Positions 1 to 59,586 are shown, counted from the stretch's first letter. The stretch: 64,000 nt of DNA from Larus michahellis (GCF_964199755.1 NC_133897.1:117747579-117811578), one strand, 5' to 3'. The notes: generated from the sequence alone by a model not told the origin. Numbers and translations are program-made.

Positions 1-1664
1 CTGCTGATTCTTTCCTGTGCCTGAAGCAAGATGACTCACAGCCAGGGCTCCAACATTGGCCTTTCCACTGATATTCATCTTAGCGGGTGCAATTCAGTCT
101 GTCTAATGCCTGAGGACAGCTAGCATGCCATAAGATTAAGAAAGCTCAGGTCACTCATTTCAGGGAAAGAGGAGAAATCTTGCATATTCTTGCCATTTAT
201 GGTGTGTTTTACACTTGGGCTTACCCTCTACCGGAGCAGCCTGTGCAATATTCTTATGCGCTAAAGAGATGATATTTGTGACCCCAAGGCAAGGTAGCCA
301 TGGGGTCTGTTTCTGGAGGATGCAGGTTTTTGTAGCTAGAGCCATGCAAAGACTCAGGGAGAGAATGGTTTACCTACTCACTGTCTACTAAGTTGGTATA
401 TATGCAGACTGCTTGTCTTCCTCAGCTGTAGTTTCACTCAGTAAAAACAGAGTTCGATCTGGTGCCTGTTACCAAAGAGGGTGATATGAGGAGGGAAGAT
501 CCACAGGAGGACTGACACACATCTGAAGAGTCACATCCTCATGTGAATGGCGGCATGACACCAGAAAGAGATGGTTATCACCGAGCTGTATGAGTGATGA
601 TAGTATTGTATCAGCTAGTGGTTCAAAGGGATCCCGGCTTCAGCTGCTTTTCTCAGTTACGAGCTTTAGAGCGGATGCATTTTTCAGCAGCATTTTTCAC
701 AAAAACTATGGAAAAATTTAATTTGGTAGTCTCTCTTTGAAGTTCCAAATACAGAAAAAGGAAACCTTATTTTAATTTTGGAATCCGTTTTTGGAAACCC
801 CTCCCTGATGCTCATGCCGTTGGGATTTGTGTGTGTCCTGGTAAATGCTGTCAGGGGTAACGCACATGAAAAACTAAAATGTTCTTCTAGTTACAAATGT
901 AAAGATGTAGAAGAGGCAAATACTTTGGTTATATGCTGATTACAAGTGTTTTGAGCACCGATCAAAGTTTAGAAAATCGACCAAGAATTGACCTCATGGC
1001 CATTATTTTGATAGGCTCTATCCCCATGTTGCTACCATCCATCTGGTAACCCTTCACTCTTTACTTACATTAGAGGTCTAATTAAAAGAAGAGAAATGGT
1101 CTTAAACACCCCCTTCTCTTCAAACAAAATCTGATCAGATCTCAGTTTAAAAAATGGATTAATGTGCGATTTTTAAGGTGACTTTCTCCTCCCTTAACTC
1201 AGTTTTCATCCAGACAGACACTCACAGTGCTGAGATCTCCCGGAAGATTTTGTGGAGGCACACTAAGAATTTGGGTTTCAGCACAATTTCCCTTTTTAGA
1301 GGGCAACATATGACGGTTTGTATAAAGGTAGTACCACAGAAGTCACTGAGTGTTTCCCGGGATATGCCCAATACCTTCAAATCTCTTGGAAGCTGTGAAC
1401 TGAGGGCTCTTGCCGTTTTGCAGCATCTGTTCTGTATTTGCCCGGCCCTCTGAGTGGTCCCCGGGGAGGTTTTCTTAATTAGAAGACAAAGTTGACTAAA
1501 CTGCGAGAGCCGTGTTTTTGTTGAATGCTGCCATTTGCCACTGTTTGTTGTACGTGCTGTATGTATGCTTTTAACATTTTGTCACCTTTCGCCGCCATGT
1601 TGCTGAACTTTCGCTACTGGAAGGCAGGCCTTGTTAATATGTACTGTAGCTGCTTCGTTTGCAG
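1..1664. other. GREB1L intron (partial), no exon seen
   Basis: This is the tail of the intron before exon w1. The exon that should precede w1 encodes the conserved LICWK stretch, and I did not find it here. Open frames such as 1178-1453 have no family resemblance. The intron ends in an ordinary acceptor, tgcttcgtttgcag, at 1651-1664. Confidence 0.7.
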
Positions 1665-49089
<47,425 letters not shown>

Positions 49090-49116
49090 GCTTTGCTAAG
49101 ACATCGCTAACAAAGG

Positions 49117-49152
49117 AAAAAAAAAAAAAAAAGAACTTTTTTTTTTTTTTTT
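49117..49152. repeat. A16-GAAC-T16 perfect inverted repeat
   Basis: Sixteen A, then gaac, then sixteen T, followed by aagaaaaaaaa. In RNA this would form a 16-bp A-U stem with a 4-nt loop, starting 27 nt after the GREB1L stop codon. It could also mislead oligo-dT priming. Confidence 0.85.
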
Positions 49153-50493
49153 AAGAAAAAAAAGTACAATCACTGTGGAGCAAAGTGCAACCAATATTTA
49201 TCTAGACTGCTCTAAAGGATTCCCCACAATTTCTGAAGTAGGCTTTATTCCTAGGGATAAAATTGCCACGTCAGTCACGATTTAAAGGATCCTGGATTCC
49301 AGTTGTTTTCCCATCAGTCCCAACCGCCGACGCTAATCACCCAGCCGACCTAGATCTTCCGGGATCTAGGAAGAGGATGTAGTTTGAAGAATCCTTTTTA
49401 TATTCAGCTGAGCGAGGGGAAGAGCCTGCTCTGGGCAGCTGCTCGCTTGAATGTGTTACATGAAACGCAACCCAGCACGTGGAATTTATTGAAGATACGT
49501 GGGGGGAGAGCCCACCGTGTCTCTTCAGCTCTGTACCGCGGTACAGGAATACTCAGGGGTTTGAAACTACAATATAACGTAGATATTTGTACGAAAAGGA
49601 ATAGTCTCATTCTCTGTGCAGTGTTAGTTTGAAGTTTGTAACTGTGTGTATGTGTTGAAACTGTCTTTGGCAAAATTTCCACAGGTGTTCAAAGTTTACT
49701 ACTTAAACCTGAACAAACCGGCAAACGCGTGGCCGGCACTGTGCGCCCAGGTTCTCCCGGCAACGTTCTTTCATCCCATTAAGGCACCTCCTCCTCGACT
49801 CCAGGGACAAAGCGAAAGGCTTCTGGCGGATGCTCTCTCCTCAGTTAGAGGCCAGAACAACTCGCCAGCAAATCACCTTCAGCTTCTCACTCCCATTAGT
49901 TCTGAAAACCTGTGGTCCGTCCTCCTGTCCGTATGGAAGCAAGTCGTGCCGTCCCTCTGATGCCTTCGTGGTGGGCCGTATGCAACTTACTCTCCGTGTC
50001 CTTTCCACTCGACTCCGGTTGGCTGCAGAGCCGAGGTTCCGTCTTGTCATGTCATAACCGTCTGTGAGGCAACATCCCCAAAAAAATGTGCAGGAGGGCA
50101 GCGCTGCCCCAGCTGGAGCGGAGAGAAACAGAAGGTATTTTCCAATGGCTCCAGGGGGCAGCGGGGGGAGAAGTCCCAGGGAGCTGAGAACGCTCAGGAG
50201 AGATTGTCCAGTGGCAAAGATCATCGAATGCGTCACCTAACACTGTCAGCCCTTTACCTGTTTTGATTAACTTCTGTAAATGTTGGTTGTAGCGGTAGTC
50301 GCACGTTGTTCTTACTTACCGGCATTTTACTGATCTTTGTTAAGCTGCTCCGGGATGAACTCAGTGCAGCAGCTTTTGGTTGTCAGGGTTAAATCGTAGC
50401 GGTCCTGTTCTGCTCCTGCCGTTAGCACGTGTTACCCCTCGGAGGTTCCCATACAAAACCCCTAATCATCTTCCCGCACGTCGTCACCCCGTT

Positions 50494-50499
50494 ATTAAA
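50494..50499 (+). terminator. Possible proximal polyadenylation signal (ATTAAA)
   Basis: ATTAAA variant signal in the GREB1L 3' UTR, about 1.4 kb after the stop codon. It is not proven to be used. Confidence 0.3.
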
Positions 50500-51673
50500 A
50501 AGAAAAATGCAGAGTCGTCTTAAAAGCGATTCAGGAATATCAGTTTACTCCCCCTAAAAGCAATGGAATTAACACGTCTTTGTACGTGACCCGCAACTCA
50601 TTGGAGAAGGACCTGCCAAAGCTGCATCTTTTGGGGGTTTTTTGATGCATAGTGTTAATTAAGCAACTTTTTTTTATCTTGTGAAAAGAGATGTTTACAG
50701 ATGAAAAAAACATATTCAACGGAGGCTAAAGGAAAATGGTTGGCGTGTTAACGTGGCTTAACTCTGATGCTGTAAATTTAGCAAATTTCAGCTGAGCAAC
50801 CCATTTCTGTAAACTTATTTTTCATTTTCCTTCAGATACAACCTGCCTTATCTATTTTAACACTTGGAAGAAGTAGGGATATAAAAGATGCCTCTTGAAG
50901 CTCTTGATACACACCTGAATGTATTCCAGTAGTTCTGGTTCTGCCGGAAGGGCTTGAGGCCAACCCCGAGTCTTAGCGCAGTGTAGACGTTTCGGGTATT
51001 ACGTGTCCAAAAATGGTTTCCTTTTTGTTTGTGTATTTGATGTTTGCACTAAATTCTTAAAATTCCAGGTGCTGAGCCTGCTCTGAGGCGTTAGCCCGCT
51101 GGGGAAGCAGCGTGGAATTGTCCTGAAGGTTGAGAACGCAGGCAGAAAGTCAGCGGTTATTTCCCAAACAAGAGTAAACCCGGTTCCTTAACGCTCTCCC
51201 GGGCGGAAGCGAGGCGTTTCGGCAGCGCTCAGCCAGCGCCAGCGGCACAGGCCTGTCCCCCCGGACACATGAACTGGCCGCCCCTCAATTCCTGGGAAGG
51301 TGACCGTTACTTGACATCTAAATTAATTGCCGTTCCGTTTTGGTTTTAAGCCTCCCCGTCAAGGCCATTCTTATGAATGTATTCAAACTGGCCGGCGTTA
51401 TATTTTACCTGTAGATGTTCTTGTCTATTCACAGGTTAAATTTGAATGTAAACTAAGATTTAAAGAATCATATGCAGATGCTTTTTGCTTAACTTATGTA
51501 ATTGCTTTTTTGTGACTTTCGGAAGAGGGTTAAAAATGTTGCTTTCCTAGTGTAAAGTTTTCTTAACCAAAAACTTGGTGAATTTAGCTTCACTAGTCAG
51601 TCTACCTCATGTTATTGTTTATGACCTGAAACTGTCTGAAGTTGTGGCTATGGTATGTTTATAATGTGCTTTC

Positions 51674-51679
51674 ATTAAA
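51674..51679 (+). terminator. Possible distal polyadenylation signal of GREB1L (ATTAAA)
   Basis: ATTAAA lies at the end of an AT-rich stretch (51330-51690), after which composition changes sharply to GC-rich. It is a reasonable but unproven 3' end. Confidence 0.4.
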
Positions 51680-51700
51680 TTGGGATATATTAAGTTACCA

Positions 51701-52684
51701 TTCCAGACTGCCTCTCTCCTCACCTCTACTTTGCAGGGGAGGCTCCTCCTTTCTCCCTTCAGGCACAGCAGCGCTTGCCCCTGAGACACCCACGCGAGTC
51801 CCGCTTGTCCGTGTTGTGGAGTTCAGGGGGGGCCACTGCCAGGATGAGAGGCCTTTCGAACTGGGCACTGGTGCTCCCGGGAGAGCAGCTTTGTGTGGGG
51901 CAGAGCAGAGGGAGGGGGTACACAGCTGTAAATGCCAACTTTTAGCCCCCTGAAGTATAAGCAGTTGAAAAACGTGCTTGGAAAACACGCTTGGGTGTTG
52001 CTCAGGCAAGAACTCAAGAGAAGCAGGAGCACCTCAGCCCTTCTCCCTTTCCACGCCTACCAGAGAGGATCCCCTTCACCTTTCCTGTGACCCTGCACCA
52101 CTTTCATGCCAAAGCCCTTTACATGTCGCTCACAAGCCCCTTGAAAATTACAAGTCGCAGCTTGGCAACAACAGCACCCACAGCCCAGGGCTCACCACCA
52201 CGCAGCTACTGCCCTTTTAAGGTCTCTGAATAAGGTTTCAGAGGTGGAGCGAGTTCTTTGCTTTAGCTCTAGGCCGAGGTTAAGGACGGCACAATATAAA
52301 CACGTGTTTCCTAACTGCACACGGGTTCCAAAATTAAACTGTAAGATGGAAAAGATTTAATTAAATTTAAACTTATATTGCGTGTTAAGCTATTAGTCAA
52401 GGCTGGAGGCATCAGGGCTGGCCGTACTGTAAACCCCATAGCAGTAGGGTATCGCTCCTGAGCTACGGGGGGGGAGTGGATCCCTGGGGTGTGAGGCAAA
52501 AGCCTTGTGACAAAGGGTGTTGTGACGCCAAGCAGGGACAGATACAGCGACTCTGTTCCCCTGTTCTCCACAGATTGTATCAAAACCACACACTGCCATT
52601 AGCCACTACGGTCATATTTCACACACAAAAGCATGAAATATGCTAAAGATTCACTCACACTTCGGTATCGATACCAAGTAACTT
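51701..52684. other. Intergenic gap between convergent genes
   Basis: About 1 kb between the inferred 3' ends of GREB1L and ESCO1. Open frames on both strands overlap one another and no coding or repeat signature was recognised. Confidence 0.5.
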
Positions 52685-53517
52685 TAAAAAAAGCTATCAA
52701 GTATTTTATTTTTAATCTATCTACATTATGTACAGATCAAGAAAGGCCACAGCAGTTTTTCAACATACAAACCCTTTAAAAGAGGAGAGATTTATGAAGG
52801 AGTGACAAGTATCAAAGTGAAGTCCACTAACAAAGGTATATACTCAGCACAGAACTTGAAGGAAAAGGACGAGAGCCCCAGGCCTCGGGGTCTGTGTTCC
52901 ACCTTTGACTCTACAACTGGGCTGGGGGCAGAGGGGACAGGGGCAGAACAGGTTTCTGCCGCTGGTGACACCCAGTCGGGTCCCTCACACCTGCCAGCGC
53001 ACCCTGGAAGCACCGGGCAGTCTGTGAGGGTTGTCACCCACGACAACCACACCGTAACGCTTCTTGCCTGGCTGCGGTCGAGTGTAGCCTTCACCTCTGT
53101 CAAGCAGGGAACGGGTAACGGCCGGAGCCGGCTGCCGGAGCCGGCGGCAGGCGATGGGCAGCACTGGTATATCACCGCGTTACGAACTTCAGCGCGTACT
53201 CGTCAGCGAGACTAGGAGTCTTTGCATTAGTTTACAGTCCACTATGAACAATTTTCTGCTGCATGTAAACATGACTAACTAGATAAAATACAATCAAACT
53301 TTTGTAAAAGTTAATAAAATAGCTTTCTTTTAGAAAAACAAAAGTTAGCCTATTACTGCATTGTTTACAATTTTAATAAAATAGTACAACCTTTTGGTTG
53401 TTACCAGTCCTGAGTTCACTGTAATAAAAATGGCCCTGGCTTCTGCTGAAGGTCTGCACCCGCTCGGGGCGTTCCGGCAGAAGTCTCCCAATAAAAAGGG
53501 AATTCCTTCGGGAGCAG
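52685..53517 (-). other. ESCO1: ESCO1 3' UTR (extent inferred)
   Basis: Runs from the ESCO1 stop codon down to a minus-strand AATAAA at 52705-52710. Part of it (about 52860-53170) is GC-rich with near-repeats of gccggagccggc near 53123-53148, which opens long chance frames on both strands. No coding claim is made. Confidence 0.5.
52705..52710 (-). terminator. ESCO1: Likely polyadenylation signal of ESCO1 (AATAAA)
   Basis: tttatt on the + strand reads AATAAA on the - strand, about 810 nt after the ESCO1 stop. The surrounding A/T-rich sequence is typical of a 3' end. Confidence 0.5.
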
Positions 53518-53665
53518 TTAAGTCTGGTGCTGTCCGTTGAGGAAGTTGTATACCAGGAACTGGCCGGTGCCACAGTACTGCGTCGCAAAGAGTTTGCCAT
53601 CGGGAGTGGGGTCAGAGAAAGCGATTTCTTCTTTACTTAAATAAGAGCCATAGATGAAGTTGCTC
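53518..53665 (-). CDS. ESCO1: ESCO1 last coding exon
   Basis: The coding part is 148 nt. The acceptor reads ttttaaacag|g on the minus strand, and the stop TAA is at 53518-53520. After one base that completes Arg it encodes [40 protein letters not shown] and FLNGQHQT. The DPTPDG-LFA-QYCGTG-FLVY block is the invariant C-terminal motif of Eco1/ESCO enzymes that completes the active-site fold. Confidence 0.97.
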
Positions 53666-56600
53666 CTGTTTAAAAGGAGAAAAAAAAAAAATTACCCTCA
53701 AGGAATAACGCAAGAAGATTTATGTTATTAGGCCACAAACCATTAATTGTGTGTCACGGACATTCAAAAGGAAGAAGCTCTAATAGGAGGAGATGGCTGT
53801 ATTTATGAGAGCTATCTCCTCCTTCCGAATGGCGAGGAGAATCGCTTGTTCTGGGAGGGTTTTTACAAAGTTTTAGTATTTTAGAAGAAACGTTCATACA
53901 GAGTAATTGCTTGCGAGCTGCATCAAGAGGTCACAGTTTTAGAAAAAGTTTGAATTTACTCCAACTATTTCTTCATAGAAAAGAGACTGCCCGGACTATG
54001 ACTACAATCACTAGGAATGGAAACATCAGCTACAAACAAGTGCGGGTGGATCTAGAGGGGCTGAAAGGAACTGATGAAATTTTAAGTTCCTGGTGTAAAA
54101 AAACCTACATTTGACATTTGGATGAGAGCACATCTTGGATTAATTTAGAACATCTAAGAACACACCCTTAAGGCATAATTCATAAGCGATACACTTTCAG
54201 TAATAACTAACTATATGAAAAGAAAGACTTGATTTGCTTAACTTCTTAATGAAAATATTTTATGTATGTTTTATTCTTATTTGAAGAAAGAGGAGAGAAT
54301 CAAGGGATACCATCGTACTTTTCCGGATGGCTATGTGCGCAAATTTAGAAAACCGATCTCAAGCTGTAAGACCTTGATCAGGGGCAGGTAACATTTATCC
54401 GTGAAAACAGAAGAACCTCCTATTAAATTTAAATTTTTTAATTCCTATAAAATAAACTTACATGTACTTGCAGAGCAAGTATGAACTTTGATGGACATAG
54501 GAATGTCTTTTAATTATTACCAGCTTTATTCCCTTCTCTTTAGTCTATTTAGGAAGATTTTTGCAAGATCCTTAAGACAGACTGACTGGGTTTTTGTGAC
54601 TGCAGGTCGGCTGTGAAAGCTTGAGTGAAACAGGGCAGGCATTCTCAAGGTGGACTCAAGTTTACACCAGCTGTGACAGATATCAGACTTTTCTACAATC
54701 CAACTGAGCACCAAAATAACACGCGGCTCTTTTGGTTGAGCCTGTTTTCTACTAAGGTAGCAATGAGCTAATGGAAGGCCAAACAAGCACCAGAGCACAG
54801 GGAGCAACTCCGGCTGTGCTTTGGGGAAGAAATTCTTCCTTTAGAAACAGTTTCTAGGAAGCTACTGAATACACAATTAAAAATCAGCCAAAAATAAAAC
54901 TAAATCATCAAGTTAACACGCCTATCTGAATACAGCTTCACAGTCAAAAGCTCAGGCAGAACATGATCTGATAAGAACTTTCTAGTTACTCCACCAGCCA
55001 CACAACATGCATTCTGCAGAGCAGAATCGCTTTGCTGGGCTCTCCAAATACCCAAGAGGGCAAGGACTCTTGGCAGACCCAGGAGTAGCTGTGCCTCAAG
55101 CTCCAACAAGGCGCCTGGCACAAACCTGACAGTAGTGAGACCGGGGTAGTTCTTGACATCATTACTCAGAACGGGCGCTTGAACTTCTAGGAAATGTCAC
55201 TGGAAGAAACCTAAGGTCTGGAGATTCAAAATGTTTAACATTTATCTGAACAGTAGCGCGGATGTTCGAGTCCTTTTATGGACCTAGTGCTTAGCGTTCA
55301 GCTGAATACACTCATTGCTACCTACTAAAGCTCCAGGAAATTGAAAATATCTCATATCTCACTGAACCTCAGTAAAGAAAAAAAAAAAAAAGTACAGTTG
55401 GAAGCCACCAGACTATATCAAATCATTTGGTGCACTCATCTGTTCTTTGCCCTCTTTCTACCTCTAAGGAATGGATGTTCAGCCAATGATTAGGTCACGG
55501 TCCTTAACACTTGGGTAATCTCACACTTTGACCAAAGACCGTCTCATTTCCTTCACTCCCAATGACCTCAGAGGAATTACCCCAAGCTCATTGGCAGTCT
55601 GCGAGGCTGACTCATTACAACTGCACTTGGCAGAAAGACTTCGGTTCAAGACAAGCTATTTCAGAATAATGGCCCTTAGTTATTGAACCCCACATAATAC
55701 CAAAATTGTCAACTGTGCTCAAATCTATGTCCCCAGTGTCACCAGCAGCTTCAAAATACAAGCCTGAGACACACAAAGCAATAAATGTCTTGGACTGAGT
55801 TTCATCTAAAACACACGTAACCAAGGAAAGAACTTTTTATTACCTGAGACACTCTATCATCCGAGAAGCAATCTTCTTTCGACGCATCATGCTGAATACC
55901 CATATTCGACTAATCCCACAAATAGCAGGTTCTGGAGAAGTGGAACAGCACCACGCTTTCTGTCTTTCAAATATGACTTTTTCATTTTCTGAACTGACTT
56001 CTGGAACCTTCTCTTCTATAACTCTGTAGCCCTGCGGGTGATGTAAAAAATATTTGTCACTATAAAAGCAGCGCTAATGACTAACAAAGTAATTCTTGTG
56101 TAATTTATTTCAGTTAAACATATTTACTTGCTAAAATGCCTTACCAAAAAGACTGCGTATTTGTGTCACATTTAATTTCTCTTAACAGTTTCAAAATTGG
56201 AGCAGATGATAAAAGATTAAACCAAAAAACCCTCTAAAGCTTATCCAATTTAAAATAACAGCAACAAGTAATCCAATTCTTACTACCACCTGTATTAAAG
56301 CATTTACATCAATTTCTCTGACTTTGACTAAGATTGTTTTGCTTCTTGTCTGCTGCTCCCAAGGGACAGTAGAAAACACCACAGTTTACCAGGGAACCCA
56401 CAGAATATGGGACAAAGTTCTGACATCAGTTTTCAGTACCGCAAGTGGCAGCGCGACGTCTCGTCCTGCTCTCCACGGCACAAGTTGTGCCCTCTGCTGG
56501 TCGCTGTGGAGCTGTTTGACCCCTCACTGATTCAACTCGCTCCTACACAAAACCCACTTCTCCATCCACCTTGGATTTCTGCCGGGCAGGGAGCTCAATC

Positions 56601-59586
56601 TGCTTGTCAACAGGCAGGAGGTGCCAAGCTACAACAGCAGAGGAAGAAAAATGCCACCCTTCGCCTGTAGACAAGCAGGTCTGAGCCAAGTATGGCACCA
56701 GACACGAGTGTCGGCTCAGCATGGAGTCTACAAAAAATGAAGAGCTACATTCCAGAATGGTCTACCACCAGAAGCCTCCTCCTTTCTGGAGAAGACATAC
56801 ATGGAATAGTTATTTGCTAAATGTTTAGACTTAAACTCTCAGGTAATTCTATAGTTTCAGAATGTCTGGAGAACAGAGTCACTAAGCACTGACATGGGTT
56901 GCCTTTCTCCAATTCAATCACTTACCCACTGGATATGTTCTGCAATTAAACAGCCGATAACTTTTTTGTCGTTAGAAATAAAAAGAAGAGTTTTAGTTCT
57001 AGAGTAACACATAAGCGGCGCTTGCTGAAATCCCAAGTCATTGTCTACCATTTCTCTAATTTCTTCAACCTGTCAAAAAAGGTTTAAATGCTGTTTAGGG
57101 AAACACATGTAAATATACATTTGTATAAATATATACATTTGCAAAAATGCACTAAGGTATCAAGAACACTGAAAGTTATTCCAGAAGTTAAGGATTTCCC
57201 TAAGTAACCTGCAACACATCAGTCCACATAAACGTTCCTTAAATAATACCCAGCTGGAAATAGGAAGAGTAGGGACCTCTAAGTCAGCTTCCATTAAGTC
57301 CAAACTTCAATTAGTCAAAGGCTAATAAAGAGAACGCAGATAATCAAAGTGTGGACTCTGATATTCTAGAAGTGAGCGAGATCTATGCCAAAAGCTACAC
57401 TAGCTTAGCTGAAGGTTTTCTGTCTGTTACTTTTCAAGTTTTGAAAGATCTAATCCATCAAGGCTTTTGAGCAGATGACAGCAAGCGCAGTGACAAGGCA
57501 GATAGAGAATGTACGCGTTTGTTGTAAAGGAATGAGTAACTGTTGTCTCTTTCCTCAAGCCTTCTGCTCTTCCATTAGCTTTGCAAAGAGTAACTGAAAC
57601 CAAAAATAAAATTTTGTTTTATATTAGTAAGTTTAGAAGAAATACATAAACTCCAGCATGAATGTAAACTAAAGCTTATTCATGAGCTGAGATTTTGCTG
57701 GGGAATCCTTGCACAACCATTGAAACAGCCTCCACCATCCCTCTGTCATCTCTGCCACTGTTTGCGCTGGGCTGGCCACTAAACCAGACAGAAATAAGGT
57801 GGCCTTTCCTATGTGGTGCATTAAACAGCATAAACTTCTTTAACACATATTGTACTTACATTAGGAAAGCAAAACTAGAATTACTGATGCTACAAATATA
57901 TGAAGTTAGTACTGATCGAATGAAAATTGTGTTAAAAAATGCTTTTAAAATAACTTTTAAGAGGCACGGTATCAGTTACTCTCTAACCTTCAGGTACCAG
58001 TATTTAATGACACACTTAATGACATGTCTAATTAGCCAATTTGAAACACTAAGTAAGCATTCTTGAAGTCAGTCATCCACAGTGGTGACATCTGTAGATT
58101 CTCTGCATAGGACAACAGAGAGCTCAATCCTAAATGACTTCATTTGCTACAGTCTTCCTTTTCTCTGCCCCATTTTTTAAGTAGCCCTGTAGCTACTTAA
58201 ATAGCACATTTTAAGTTATTTTTTCTTCAGCCATTTTAGTAAAAAATGAATGTACTAAAATTAAGATAACACCACCAGAGAAACAAAACTTAATAAATAC
58301 TGTAAAAAGGAAATTTGTAGTTTCTTGTCAATTCAATAACTTAAAAAAGTCTATGTTAGTCTAAAGAAAACCCACTACAGTCATGCCATCAGAAAAAACT
58401 CTCCTGGGCATCAATTCAGCCTGCAAAGGTCCCTTCCAGCCTCAACTATTCTGTGATCCTGTGATGGTGGCACTGTAAAAAAGCACCTGTTAGTCACAGC
58501 AAATCCCCAGCGAAACAGAATCAATGTCATGCTACTGAAAAAACAAATGTAATGACATATTAAGATGTATGAACACAGGCTAGCCAGCAAGACACCAGAG
58601 TACCCTGCTGCTCTAAGTCTCCACTAGTGTACCGTGCCCAGCTTTAGATAAGAGTTTCAAGAGAGACATGAGACATGGCATAAATGGAAATCATCTAGAG
58701 CAGAGTATGACAATGATCAGAGCTCTATAAAACATTATTTCGGAGTATAAACTGAAAACCAGCACATCCTGTCAATCTCTTTAAACAATCAGAGCTTGTT
58801 CAGGCACAAAAAAGCTGTTGCAAAGAGGGAAAAAAAGGATGTTTTCTACAGCTATGGCAGCATGATTAGCACTAATGAGCTTAAATTGCAGTATGGAGAT
58901 TCTGTTGGACATTTAGGGAAAATTTCCTAATGTTACGGATAACAAAGCACCATAACAGAGTCTAAAGAGGTCAGCAAAACCTCCAGTGGTAGAAGTTTTA
59001 GAAAGCTGTCAGATGCATCGTAACCAGAGCTGATCCTGCTTTGGACTTTGGAATGGACTAGATGACTTTTGAGGCCACTTTCCACCTAAATCTGATTTGA
59101 TCCAAAAATCTTTTAGGGAATGGTGCCACATTCATGCTGTATAATAAAATCAATACATTTCAGTTTGTTTAAATATAACAGGAAGTTTGTATTACCTAAA
59201 ATATCTGGCAGACATTCAACAAGTATATTAGAAAAATAAATAAATAAATAAAAATCAGTTGGTTGATGCTGTCCCCACCCCCACCTTCCACTCCTGCTCA
59301 GACCCATCCTCTCTGTGGAGAGAGCAGCAGTGCACAAGAGTGGGATGTCCAACATGTTTGTGGAAAAAGCTACAGAACCACTGCAGTTTTAAGTCCAACT
59401 TCAGCTGCTCACACGTTAATTATACAAACTTTACTATGAACATTGTCATCACTTACATGAAAGCAAGATATACAAGTCCCATCCTTTTCACCATACCTTT
59501 TTAAGTGCATACTTGGGGTCATCAGGAAGAACCATTATTATCTTTCCATCAGGATATTCAGCCAAAATTCTCTCCTTTTTCCAGCC
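53518..59586 (-). CDS. ESCO1: ESCO1, C-terminal acetyltransferase part (4 exons, 5' part outside window)
   Basis: Four minus-strand exons (59586-59497, 57069-56926, 56031-55844, 53665-53518) join in one frame to give 189 residues and a TAA. The sequence matches vertebrate ESCO1: [20 protein letters not shown] at the start, [48 protein letters not shown] and a C-terminus with [19 protein letters not shown]. Known: ESCO1 is a nuclear GNAT-type acetyltransferase that acetylates cohesin subunit SMC3 and helps set up sister-chromatid cohesion. The usual protein is about 840 residues, so the long N-terminus and the zinc finger lie beyond the right edge. The convergent GREB1L-ESCO1 order agrees with the arrangement known in other vertebrates. 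Confidence 0.96.
53666..55843. other. ESCO1 intron
   Basis: About 2.2 kb. A short A run near 55379 is the only low-complexity feature. Open frames here show no family resemblance. Confidence 0.6.
55844..56031 (-). CDS. ESCO1: ESCO1 exon, acetyl-CoA binding motif
   Basis: The exon is 188 nt. On the minus strand the acceptor is cacccgcag|gg and the donor is ctcag|gtaata, phase 0 in and 2 out. It encodes [40 protein letters not shown] and [29 protein letters not shown] followed by RRKKIAS is the catalytic strand and acetyl-CoA pyrophosphate-binding loop of the family. The intron towards the next exon upstream (56032-56925) shows no exon. Confidence 0.97.
56926..57069 (-). CDS. ESCO1: ESCO1 exon
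   Basis: The exon is 144 nt. On the minus strand the acceptor is ttttgacag|gt and the donor is cagtgg|gtaagt, phase 0 to 0. It encodes [40 protein letters not shown] and LIAEHIQW. This is the first beta-strand part of the GNAT-type core. No long open frame marks it on the minus strand, and it was found by family resemblance and splice sites. Confidence 0.96.
58424..58466 (+). mobile_element. CR1 tail fragment
   Basis: gcaaaggtcccttccagcct, then caactattctgtgatcctgt, matches the terminal part of CR1 elements ending in repeated attctgtgat-type octamers. Confidence 0.65.
59041..59100 (+). mobile_element. Degraded CR1 tail fragment
   Basis: gactagatgacttttgaggc then cactttccacctaaatctg resembles the CR1 3' end (ctagatgacctttgaggtcccttcc). 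It is more diverged than the copy at 58424. Confidence 0.5.
59231..59254. repeat. (AAAT)n simple repeat
   Basis: Short run of AAAT units in ESCO1 intron sequence. Confidence 0.85.
59497..59586 (-). CDS. ESCO1: ESCO1 exon, most upstream one visible
   Basis: The exon is 90 nt. On the minus strand the acceptor is ttatttag|gg and the donor is aaaaag|gtatgg, phase 0 to 0. It encodes [20 protein letters not shown] then [10 protein letters not shown]. In the family this segment follows the CCHH zinc finger and leads into the acetyltransferase core. The exon carrying the zinc finger was not found up to 64000. Confidence 0.95.

Larger units (their letters stand above)
49090..51700 (+). other. GREB1L: GREB1L 3' UTR (extent inferred)
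   Basis: No further coding exon follows the stop. The region holds an A16-GAAC-T16 inverted repeat, a possible early ATTAAA at 50494 and an AT-rich stretch at 51330-51690 ending near an ATTAAA at 51674. Open frames within (49646-49960, 49841-50236) overlap on opposite strands and show no domain. The 3' end is inferred and no transcript evidence is available. Confidence 0.55.
57070..59496. other. ESCO1 intron with CR1 tail remnants
   Basis: About 2.4 kb. It holds two short sense CR1 tails (58424-58466 and about 59041-59100) and an (AAAT)n repeat near 59231-59254. No exon seen. Confidence 0.6.

Noticed and set aside
52802..53215. 137-codon + frame downstream of GREB1L
   Set aside because: Overlaps an open frame on the other strand in GC-rich sequence within the inferred ESCO1 3' UTR, with no homology recognised. 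Kept only as a composition finding.
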